Made by a program: the position numbers and the translations under genes
Shown here: piece after piece, positions 39,601 through 51,600 of the stretch
How positions within the stretch are numbered: position 1 is the stretch's first letter
Layout of the letters: each line of letters opens with the position of its first letter
Assembly: GCA_033439295.1 (NCBI GenBank)
Contig: JAVTLE010000013.1
Location: 1,178,001 to 1,242,000 of the forward strand
Origin: Deuterostichococcus epilithicus
Lineage: Eukaryota > Chlorophyta > Trebouxiophyceae > Prasiolales > Stichococcaceae
Reading direction: 5' to 3'
Length of the DNA: 64,000 nt
Notes under the pieces: model-generated
What the model was told of the DNA's origin: nothing
What the model saw: only the letters and a program-made list of their open reading frames with translations
Databases searched by the model: none

Positions 39601-42600
39601 GGTGGATGCCTGCGCCAACCAACTGGCACATGCCCTGGTCGCCGCCGGCGTGGGCGCCGATGTGGCTGTGGCGGTCCTGATGGACAAGCGCCCAGAGCTG
39701 TACATCGGCATGCTGGCAGTGCTCAAGGCGGGCGGCTGCTATGTGCCCATCGACCACACGCTGCCGGCGGTGCGCGCGGCCTTCATCCTGCAGCAGGCGG
39801 AGGCGAAGCTGCTGCTGACCGACTCCAGCCTGGCGGTGCTGCCGGAGCTGCCGGCCATTGACACGCTGCACCTGGACAAGGGCTGGGCGCAGTTTGAGGG
39901 GCAGCCTCGCAGCAGCCCGGCGGCCGGCTGCAGCCTGGCGAACGCCTGCTACATCCTGTTCACTAGCGGCAGCACGGGCTCGCCAAAGGGTGTGAGGGTG
40001 CCGCACACCGGCGTCGTCAACGCCATGCTCAGCGGCAAGGTCAGACTTGCCGGCCCGTTCTCCTGCCTCAACCAAACAGCCAGTCAGACAGACAACATGA
40101 CGTGCAACACAGCGACAACTGGCAGCACCGTCATGGACAGCACAGCAAGAAGCCAGGAACGCATTTCTTGCGGAGTCCTCATCCACACGCATTTGTGCTG
40201 CAGGGCCTGGTGGAGGCGGCCGGCCTCGGCAGCGGCAGGCCGGTGTTCCTGCAGATGATGTCGGTCTTTGCCGACCTGTCGGTGCTGGACCTGTGGCTGC
40301 CGCTGGCCATGGGCTGCGCCACCGTCATCGCACCGGCGGAGCAGATGAAGGATGTCGACGCTGTGCGCGGCCTCATCGCCCGCCACCACGTGGCGTGCAT
40401 GACCACCGTGCCGTCCATGTTCCAGGTGTGGCGCAGTGCTGCTGCGAGCCTGTGAATCTCGTGTTCGATGCTGCCGGGTGCTATGCTTGTGACATCATGA
40501 CATGGCTCTGGGAGGTATTGTTCTGAATGCTGCCGTAGCTGCCGCTGCTGCCACAGGTTATGCCGGTTCAGCAATTCTGCATGCTCTCAAGTGCCCCACT
40601 CGCACCCTTGCAGGCCCTGATGGACGCGTGCTCTGGGCCTGGCGACCTGGCCAGCCTGCGCTACGCCAACCTGGGCGGCGAGGTCATCTACCCCACCACC
40701 CTGACACAGGCCCGCAGGCTGGCGCCTGCTGCACATCTGGCGAATGTGTACGGCCCCACAGAGGCCAGCGTGTTCAACTCCTCCTGGTCGTGCAACGAGC
40801 ACGACGGCGTCAGCTACGTGCCGCTGGGCAGGTGACCAGGCGTCCCCTCCACTAGACGAAGATCAGCACAACAGTTGCTATGCTCGCAGCGCTGACATTG
40901 TTGCTTTCTGCTCGGCTAGGTTGCTTGACCTTAGGCCATGCCTGACCTTCCTTTTCTTCGGCGCAGGCCCATCAACAACACACGGCTCTACATCCTGGAC
41001 CCGCGCTCCATGCAGCCCTGCCCGGTGGGTGTGCCCGGCGAATGCTACGTCAGCGGCGCCGGCCTGGCTCGCGGCTACGTCGGCCGCAACGACCTGACAG
41101 CCGAGCGCTTCGTGCCCAACCCCTTCAAGCTGCCCGACGACAACGACCACTACAGCCGCATGTACAAGACTGGTGAGGTTTCTGCCTTGCAGGAAAGATC
41201 GCCTTGCATGCGTGGCGGCTCCCTCGTTCAGCAAACAAGACATGCTCGTGTGTCAGCCTGCCACATGGGATGTGTTATGCCCTGCTTGCGGTCGATGTCA
41301 TCCGTCGCAAGCTCGAATGCTGCAGCAACTGGACACCTTCCGAGCCCGCAGGCGATGTGCTGGCATGGCTGCCAGACGGCACCCAGCGCTTCATGGGGCG
41401 GGTCGACACGCAGGTCAAGCTGCGCGGCTTCCGCATCGAGCTCGCAGGTCTGTGCCTCTGGCCTTCGCCTTGGAAGGAAGTTAGCGTCTGTCAGCGGCAC
41501 AGCAGTGACTGTGCAATCGGACTAGCATGACAGATATTGTCACAGCTGTCAGTGTACAGTCGGCTTTGGCCCTCAACCTTGCTGACTCGCATATGCCGGT
41601 GGCTCACGCAGAGGTGGAGGCTGTCATTGCTGCCGTCGACGCCGTCATCGACACAGCAGCGGTGCTGCAGGATGCTGACACCCCCACCGCAGCCATCGTG
41701 GCTTATGTCACGCCAGCCACCGTGTCGTCTGAGGCTGTGCTGGCGGCCTGCCGCGTGCGCCTGCCGCACTACATGGTGCCCTCGGCAATCGTGGCTGTTG
41801 AAGTAATGCCCCGCCTCGCCAACTCGAAGGCAAGTGACCATTCAGTCACTTGAAGCTGCTGAAGTTGCAGGTACTGACGCGTTTTTGCAAAACTGTGCAA
41901 GATGGTGAGTGCATAACTGTCGGCCATGCAGGTGCGTTTTTGTTGGCCGTGCAGGATCTTCGAACTTGTGGACTCGTGGTGATCCTTACACCTGACCTGA
42001 TGCAGGTGGACCGCCGAAGCTTGCCGCGCCACAGCTTTGATTCCACTGCCGAGTATGTGGCGCCAGCAAACGAAGTGGAGAAGGCGGTGCACGCTGCCTG
42101 GCAGGCGGTGCTGCGCCGCACCGAGCCCATCTCTGTCCACGAGAACTTCTTCCAGCTGGGCGGCAACTCCTTGTCAACTGGTGCCGTCTGCTCCCGCGTC
42201 CGCGCCGCGCTGACACTGCAGCAGGACATCCCTGCCGCATGGCTGTTCACGCACCAGACCATCCGCCAGCTAGCGGAGAAGGTTTCTCGGGACGCGTTGT
42301 CTACCGCTGCCCCACGCCAGGCGCCGCTGCTGCCTGTCATCAGCAGCAAGCTTGCCACAACCGCAGCCGGCCTGGACGAGCCGACTGTCATTTCGTTCCA
42401 GCAGGTGCGAAAGGAAGTCGCAGGAAGACGTCAGCGATCAGTTGCGATGGGTCTGACTGACAATGAACTGACTGACGTGTGGCTGACTGACTGCCTGACT
42501 GACCCAATTATGATAGGCATCACTCGTCTGGGCTTCGGATCGTCTCCGAAAGGTCAGAGTCCAGCGGTTCTCTTTACACAATGAGCTCACTTGAGCTCTC

Positions 42601-45600
42601 GAAGTGTTGCTGAGTCGACGTCTGCTCGTGTGTTCGTAGGAGCAATTCCTGCAGCTGTGGCAGCAGGACCCTAGCAGCGCAGCATACAACACGCCCTGGG
42701 GCGTGCGCCTGCGCGGCGACCTCGACATCGCTGCCCTGCGCGCCGCCGTGCGCCTGCTGGCGGAGCGCCACCTGGTGAGCATTGTTCGATCCTCTGCCCG
42801 CAGTGGTTCCACTTTCAACCGCTTCTGTCTCTGCCACCCTTCCGGCACAAGACCGATGGCAACCCCAGCATCAACCTTGTGTGGTTACCAGAGCATATGG
42901 ATGGCGCAGTGGTGTGTAAATGTGCTTAAAGCTTCACCTGAAACCTATAGCTGAAGATCCTGGTGCGTCCTGCGCAGGTGCTGCGGACACGCTTCAAGGC
43001 AACATCAGACGGCACGCGGCAGGTCATCCTGCCGGCCGCGGCCGTCAGCCTGCAGATCATCGGCATGGACGTCCCCGGCGGCCCGACTTCTAGCGACTCT
43101 GAGGAGCTGGCCGCAGCTTGGAGTGCGGCTTCTGCCGCCCCCTTCAACCTCTTCGAGGAGACTTTGGTTCGCATTCGGGTGAGCAGCACATGGTGATGGC
43201 ACATCTCAAGCAGACCCCTTCCGTCATTGCCTGTTTCTCCAGCGTTCACGATTTCAAGCGCACTGGGTCGTGGTCGTCCCAGCACAAGCGCTGCTTCGGT
43301 TGTCCTGCCGCAGTTATGGCGGCTAGTGCAGCGGGAGCACGCGCTGCTCATCGTGCAGCACCACTCGATCACCGACGGCTGGTCGCTGGGCGTGCTGACG
43401 CGCGACCTGGCGGCAGCCTACAACGCGGCGCTGCACAGCATCGAGCCGCAGTGGCAGCCGCTCAGCATCGCTTACATGGACTATGCCGCCTGGCAGCGGG
43501 CGCAGCTGGACGATGCCGCCCTCGCTGCCGAGCTGGCCTGGTGGCGGCAGAACCTCCAGGGGGCGCCGGCGCTGCTGGAGTTGCCAGCAGACCGGCCGCG
43601 GCCCGGCGCCATGTCATTCTTGGGCGCTCAGCTCAAGTTCAGCCTGCCGGCCGCAGTCGGACATGCCCTGCGGAAGCAGGCTCTGGCTCAGCAGACCACA
43701 ATATTCGTCGTGGCACTCGCAGCGCTGCAGGTGCACATCTACTCTCCCAAGCTTCAAAGCTCCAAAGCCTTCACGATCTCCAGAAGATTTGGAGATGCTG
43801 CACGAGTCAGTCAAGGCGCCACAAGACAGGGCGCTGCTGAAGCCACAGACTCGTGTCGCCGGTGGCATTGCAGGTGTTGCTGAGCAAGTACAGCGGGCAG
43901 GACGACATTGTGGTGGGCACGCCCTACGCCAGCCGCGACATGTCCGAGCTCCACAACCTGCTGGGCCCCTTCGTGAATGTGCTGGCGCTGCGGCTGGACC
44001 TGTCGGGCGACCCCACCTTTGGCGAGGCTGTGCGCCGCGCAAAGGCGGCGGCCACACAGGCATTCGTGCACGGCGCGGCGCCATTCGCCAAGGTGGTGGA
44101 AGCCCTCAGCGTCGTGCGCAGCGCCGCCTTCACCCCGATTCACCAGGTCAGGATCCTAATCGAAATGTCTTCGCACAGTAATGTTGCTGTTGTCCTCTTT
44201 TGTAACGGACCTTCGCTCACAGTTGGCATGCTCGTGAACCTCTGATCAACAGGAACGGCAAGCCCTGCTGAACGGAAAGCGAGGTCCCTGCTGAAACGAA
44301 TGGCTGTGTTCCTGGCTGTTGCCTGAAACCTCCTCAACTCACGGGCATCTTCAACAAGCACCATCTTGAGGAATCTGTGGCGAGTGCAGGTCATGCTGGT
44401 GCTCGACAGCCCGGACCAACCTGGCAACATGCAGCTGCCGGCGTGGGACGGGCTGCAGGTGGACAGCATGGCCGCTGACCGCGGCAACGTGGTGCCCACC
44501 GACCTTGTCGTCTCCATCACCCTCAGGTCAGCAGTGCCACATCATGCCTGGACATTGACAGAGACTGAGCCGATGATCTGCGCTGATGGTCAATGTTGGT
44601 TTGGATCAGTTCGTCGTTCAAAGGCAGTCTAACAACACGTCCGTTCCGTGATTGCGAGCTGAAGGCTGCACATGCTTCCAGGAATGACGGCGTGGCGGGC
44701 GTGCTGAATTACTCCACCGACTTATTCGACGCCGCCACCATGGAGCGCATGGCGCAGCACTTCGGCAACCTGCTGAAGGCCGTCAGTGGGGCGGCAGACG
44801 CCGAGTTGACCCAACTGGACCTGCTCAGCCCGGCGGAGCGGCAGCTCACGCTGCACACCTTCAACGACACGGAGGAGGCATATCCCTCCAACTGGGCGGT
44901 GCACCAGCTGTTCGAGCGGGCGGCAGCGCGCACGCCGGCGGCAGTCTGCCTGGCGGCCAGCAACGAGCGGCTGACGTATGCCGCCGCCAATGCCGCCGCC
45001 AACCAGCTGGCGCACTGGCTGATCAGTAGGGGCGTGGCAGCCGGCACAGCCGTCGGCGTGTCGCTGCCCAAGTGCCTGCAGCTGTACATCGCGCTGCTGG
45101 CGGTGCTAAAGGCCGGCGGCGCCTATGTGCCGGTGGACCCCGAGCTGCCGGCGGAGCGCGCCACGTTCATGCTGCGACAGACGGGCGTGCGACTACTGCT
45201 GGTGGCGGCTGCGGCCGGCACGGCACAGCTGCCCGATGTCGAGGCCGTCATCGTGGACCAGGGCTGGCAGCAGTTTGCGGACCAGCCAGCGACCAACCCG
45301 TTGCCGCGGGCTGGGCCAGCAGATGTCGCCTACTGCCTCTTCACATCGGGCTCCACCGGCCAGCCCAAGGTGGCGGCTGTCCCACCTGAATCCTGCTCAT
45401 TGTGCAGCGTGGGATCTCTGAGTTAGCTCGGGGGGACGGCATGGTTATGCTATCGCAATGGCAGACAATCTGCTGAGCTGGAGGTGACAGCATTGTTCTG
45501 CTGTTCCTGTGGCGGACAATCCGCCCCTGATCATGCTGCTGCCTGCACCTGCGCAGGGCGTGGAAGTGTGCCACGGCGGCGTGGTCAACCTGCTGCACTT

Positions 45601-48600
45601 CTACCGCACCGCCACCGCGCCGCTGGAGCCGGGCTCCATGTTCTTCCAGACCATGCCCTTCATCTTTGACGGCAGCGTCATGGACATCTGGCTGCCGCTG
45701 AGCATGGGCTGCGGCATCGTGGTGGCGCCGGCGGACGACATCAAGGATCCCGACATCGCGCGCCAGCTGATCGAGCAGCATCGCGTGGTGTTCCTCATGA
45801 TCACGCCGTCCCAGTTCCAGGTGCGACCCTTCGCCTGAGGATGGTGCGCATGCATACGAGTACGCTGCACTTCAGGCTTGGTCACTGATGCTGGTAAGGT
45901 CCCAATGCAGCATGCTGCCGCTTCATGAACCCTCATGGTGCCAGTCCTGCACTACCAACTAACTGCATGCTGCCACTGCAGGTCATCATGGACACGTGCC
46001 GGGATGCGGCGCAGCTGTCCAGCCTGCGCAACCTGGCGCTGGGCGCGGAGGCGCTGAATCCTGCAATTTTGGCCAAGGCGCGGCGCATGGCCCCCAACGC
46101 CACCATCTACAACTGCTGCGGCCCCACGGAGGCCAGCGTCATGGTCTCCACCTTCAACTGCGCCGACTACAGCGGCGCGGGCAGCGTGCCCATCGGCCGC
46201 CCCATCCACAACATGCGGCTGTACGTGCTGGACCCGCAGTCGCTGCAGCCGCTGCCCATCGGCGTGCCAGGCGAGCTGTTTGCCAGCGGCGTGGGCGTGG
46301 CGCGCGGCTATGCCGGGCAGCCGGAGCTGACGGCAGAGAAGTTCCTGCCCAACCCCTTCACGCAGCCGGGCGACAGCGCGGCCTACAGCCGCATGTACCG
46401 CACCGGCGATGTGGTGGCCTGGATGGCCGATGGCAACCTGAGGTCCGACCTGTTCTCATTCGCTGTCTTTGGCGCTGCAATGTCCGGGATACCAGCAGCC
46501 ATGGTCACCCTGACTGCATTCATCTTCGGAGAGTGCAATCCAGCAAGTCCAGACTCGCAGTAATATTGCTGCTCACCAGGCTTTTGGCTGAAACACGAAT
46601 AATGGTTGATCCCTCGTTATCATGTTGCACAGGTACGTCGGCCGCGCCGACAGCCAGGTCAAGCTGCGCGGCTTCCGCCTGGAGCTGGGCGAGATCGAGG
46701 CGGTGCTGGCGGCCGTCGACGGCGTGCAGGATGCCATCGCGGTGCTGCAGGACGCGCACACGCCGGCCGCTGTGCTGGTGGCTTATGTCACGCCGGAGAC
46801 GGCGGACGAGGCGGCGCTGCTGGCGGCGGCGCACGCCAAGCTGCCGCACTACATGGTGCCCTCGACATTCGTGAAGCTGGCAGAGATGCCAAGGCTGGCC
46901 AGCAGCAAAATCAACCGCAAGGCGCTGCCGCGCAGCGATGCAGCCATCGGCACTGAGGTCTTCGTGGCGCCGCGCAACCGGCTGGAGGAGGCGGTGCACT
47001 CCGCATGGCAGGAGACGCTGCACATCAGCGAGCCCATCAGCGTCTATGCCAACTTCTTCTCGGTGAGCTTCTGCCATCGAGCTGCATCTGATCGTGGAAC
47101 TGCATCTGATCATTGAGCTGGACCTGATCATAAACCGACGACCTTGAGTCCGTGCTCGAAACCCACAATCTCCCTCTCTTATATGGGTGCAGTCAATCTG
47201 CAAATCCACAAGGGTTGACAGTAGACTCCTCTCCGACAGCAACGGTTTTGCTATATGCCTGTGCAGATGGGCGGCAACTCGCTGCAGGCCGGCGCCCTGT
47301 GCTCCCGCCTGCGGGCCGCGCTGCGCACCAGCAAGTCCATCCCCGTCGTGTGGGTGTTCCAGTGCCAGACCATCGAGGCGCTCGCAGTGCGCCTCGCAGA
47401 GACCACCGGTGCTGGCACAGACATGCCGCCGCTGCAGGCAACAGTCAGCCTTGACGGTGATGCAGCGTCAGCGCCGCTGTCCTTCCAGCAGGTAAAATCC
47501 TCCTCAGCATTCTCGTCAGCCCACGTCTGCATTGCCGAAAAGATCTCCAGGGCTTCGTCTGCGCAGCCGGTGCTGCAGTGCTGCAAACACATGCGCCTCA
47601 CACACCGTTTTACTCGTGTTCTTCAGGAGCAATTCTTCCAGCTGTGGCAGAGGGCACCTGATTCGAGTGCCTACAATTCCGGCTTCAGCTCTTTCCTGCG
47701 GGGGCCACTGGATGTTGCTGCTCTGCACGCCGCAGCCCGCATGCTGTTTGAGCGTCAGCAGGTGAGACTCCAGAGAATCCATCTCGTGCCAATCGCGATC
47801 GTGATTGCGGCTTGTGGACTGGACATCGACAGCTTGCATCGGGGAACAGCGTCTTTAAGTCTGACATCGACAGCTCGCATCAGTAACAGTTGTTTGAAGT
47901 TCGAGGGCTCGTGAGGCGGCTGGCTGCCGAGCGAATCGTGGCTGCACCTGCAGGCACTGCGCACGCGGCTGGTCAAGGTCGGTGAGGCGGCAGACGCTGT
48001 CGAGCAGCGCATTGCTGCCCTGGAGGAGACCGAACTCCTGCAGGTCCGCAGCATCGCCGCGGGCTCCGGCGAGTTCGTCAAGGCGACGGCAGGGCGCTGC
48101 GAACTCGTCGAAGGTGAGCTGTTTCTTGTGCCACGACAGGCCCTTGGGTGTTGCACTTCCGATCCAACACCCTTGCACGTCGGATCAGGGTGAAGCATCA
48201 GAGGTGCCGCATCTCCTGATGACTGCTCACGATGCACACTTGCAAGCGAGATGCCTGCTGCAAAGGCCTTTGTCACAACCGCCCTGCGCCGTTCTTGCAG
48301 GCTCCCCGCTGCACAAGCAGCTTACTGCCTTCATGGCCAAGCCATACGACCTGCTGGCTGACCCACTCGCCCGCATGGAGGTGAGCCTGACCGCCGTCAT
48401 GTGCGTTGCCTGTCGTTGCCTGATGAGCGCTCCCTGCATCCCATGGCAACTCCCCCTTGCGCAGATGCAGGTGCAGTTGCAGTTGCAGCTTGCAATGCCG
48501 TGCCGACGAAGCTGACATCAGGCTCGCACTGCGCTCGGGCCGCAGGTGTGGGTCATCAACCCGGAGCAGCACATCCTGCTGGTCAGCATGCACCACATCA

Positions 48601-51600
48601 TCACCGACGGCTGGTCTGTGGAGGTGCTGATGGGCGAGCTGGCCGCAGCATATGCCGCCGCCCGCGCTGGCAGCGATCCTGCCTGGGACCCACTCCCAGT
48701 GCAGGTCACCGACTATGCCGCCTGGCAGCGGACGCACACGCGGCTGGAGGCGGAGCTGGCCTGGTGGAAGGCCCACCTGGACGGCGCGCCGCCGCTGCTG
48801 GAGCTGCCACTGGACAGGCCGCGCCCCGACGTGTTCTCCTATGCCGGCGCTGACCTGCGGGTGTTGCTGCCGGCAACGTTGCGGCGTGGGCTGCAGGAGC
48901 TGGCCGCCGCGCACCGCATCACGCCCTTCGTGGTGGCCCTGACCGCCCTGCAGGTGCGCTTGCTTGCACTGCTGCTGGTCGGGATGGTCGTTCAAACCTG
49001 AGACCTGCCGCTGCAGCTCAAGCCAGCAGGTGCATGGGCGAGCTGTTCCATGCCTCGGACAGGTCGCTCGGCACACCATGTGCAAATGCAGACCCTCCCA
49101 TGCACGCGATGCTCTGCGCCGCAGGTGCTGCTCGGGAAGTACAGCCAGTCGGAGGACGTGGTGGTGGGCACGCCCTACGCCAACCGCGACCTGCCGGAGG
49201 TGGAGGGCCTGCTGGGCTGCTTCGTCAACGTGCTGGCGCTGCGGGTTGACCTGTCCGGCGACCCCAGCTTCGAGACGGCGCTGCAGCGCGCCAGGGAGGC
49301 GACGACCCAGGCCTTCGCCCACAGCGCGGCGCCCTTCGCCCGAGTGGTGGAAGCCCTGGGCGGCGTGCGCAGCGCTGCGTTCACGCCGGTTTATCAGGTA
49401 AGGGACTTCAACAAGGATTCCGTCCTTCTGCTCTCACCGTTGGGCTGCAGATGCCAACCGCACGCCTTGCGCGTGACTCAACGAGCGAGCTTTGCAACTG
49501 CCTGGAGAGGAGCGCCCGGCAGCGGGATGACAGGGACCTCTGGGGCGAGGTTGACTGTGAACCAGATGTGGCCAAATGCCATACCTCTACCGTCCCTGCG
49601 TGCAGGTCATGCTGGTCGTCAACACCGCGGGTGCCGCTGGCGGCGTGTCCCAGTCGGGCATGCAGCTCAGCAATGTTATCGGCTACCGCAACACATCCGC
49701 GCTGACAGACCTCGTCGTGTCGCTCAACCTCAGGTGCAGGCCACATACTGGCTCGTTGCATCTTTCCTTCCAGGATTGTAAACCAGAGTGAAAGTGCTGG
49801 ACTGGCTGAGACTGGTGGTATGGAAGCACGGCTGGCATATTGCATCCACATGACATTCCTGCTGTCGATCTCGCAGGGAGGATGGCGCGGACCTGGTCCT
49901 GAACTACTCCATCGACCTTTTCGACGCCGCTACCATGGAGCGCATGGCGCAGCACTTCGGCAACCTGCTGGCAGCATCAATTGCCACACCAGCCGCCACG
50001 CTGTCACGACTGGACGTCCTGAGCCAGGAGGAGCGGCAGCTCACGCTTCACGACTTCAACAGGACAGCCGAGCAGTACCCCGCCAACATAGCGGTGCACC
50101 AGCTCTTCGAAGCGGCGACGGCCCGGGCCCCGGATGCCATCTGCCTTGCCGCAGGCGGCAGCCGGCTCACCTATGCCACCGTCAACACTGCTGCCAACAA
50201 GCTGGCGCACTGGCTGATCAGCAGGGGCGTGGCAGCCGGCACAGCCGTCGGCGTGTCGCTGCCCAAGTGCCCGCAGCTGTACATCGCGCTGCTGGCGGTG
50301 CTGAAGGCCGGCGGCGCCTATGTGCCGCTGGACCCCGGCCTGCCGGCGGAGCGCGCCGCCTTCATGCTGCGGCAGACAGGCGTGCGGCTGGTGCTGGCGG
50401 CTGCTGCGGCTGGCACGGCGCAGCTGCCCAATGTCGAGGCCGTCATCGTGGACCAGGGCTGGCAGCAGTTTGCGGACCAGCCAGCGACCAACCCGCTGCC
50501 GCGGGCAGGGCCGGCAGACGTCGCCTACTGCCTCTTCACATCGGGCTCCACCGGCCAGCCCAAGGTGGTTGCAGTCCCACCTGCATGAGCTCATTGGGTA
50601 CCTTGGGTTCATGAGTCAGCTTGGGGTGACAGCATCGTTCTGCTATTTTTCCGGCAGACAACTTGCTCGGCTTGAGGTGACGGCACCGTTCTGCAGTTGT
50701 AATGGCACACAACTGGCCCCTGATCATGCTGCTGTCTGCACCTGCGCAGGGCGTGGAAGTGTGCCACGGCGGCGTGGTCAACCTGCTGCACTTCTACCGA
50801 ACCGCAACCGCGCCGCTGGAGCCGGGCTCCATGTTCTTCCAGACCATGCCCTTCATCTTTGACGGCAGCGTCATGGACATCTGGCTGCCGCTGAGCATGG
50901 GCTGCGGCATCGTGGTGGCTCCGACGGACGACATCAAGGACCCCGACATCGCGCGCCAGCTGATCGAGCAGCACCGCGTGGTGTTCCTCATGATCACGCC
51001 GTCCCAGTTCCAGGTGCGACCCTTCGCCTGAGGATGGTGCGCATGCATACGAGTACGCTGCACTTCAGGCTTGGTCACTGATGCTGGCGAGGTCTCAATG
51101 CAGCATGCTGCCGCTTCATGAACCCTCATGGTGCCAGTCGTGCACTACCAACTAACGACATGCTGCCACTGCAGGTCATCATGGACACGTGCCGGGATGC
51201 GACGCAGCTGTCCAGCCTGCGCAACCTGGCGCTGGGCGCGGAGGCGCTGAATCCCGCAACCCTGGCCAAGGCGCGGCGCATGGCCCCCAACGCCACCATC
51301 TACAACTGCTGCGGCCCCACGGAGGCCAGCGTCATGGTCTCCACCTTCAACTGCGCCGACTACAGCGGCGCGGGCAGCGTGCCCATCGGCCGCCCCATCC
51401 ACAACATGCGGCTGTACGTGCTGGACCCGCAGTCGCTGCAGCCGCTGCCCATCGGCGTGCCAGGCGAGCTGTTTGCCAGCGGCGTGGGCGTGGCGCGCGG
51501 CTATGCCGGGCAGCCGGAGCTGACGGCAGAGAAGTTCCTGCCCAACCCCTTCACGCAGCCGGGCGACAGCGCGGCCTACAGCCGCATGTACCGCACCGGC

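Noticed and set aside
47081-47136. CRISPR-like array in the short repeats of introns
   Set aside because: Units are adjacent, few and diverged, without spacers, and lie in a eukaryotic intron.
49877-49935. Apparent one-base frameshift at the start of the module 10 exon (ATCGACCTTTTCGAC)
   Set aside because: Recounting the bases gives CTT TTC in frame; the exon is 688 bases like its sisters, so there is no shift.
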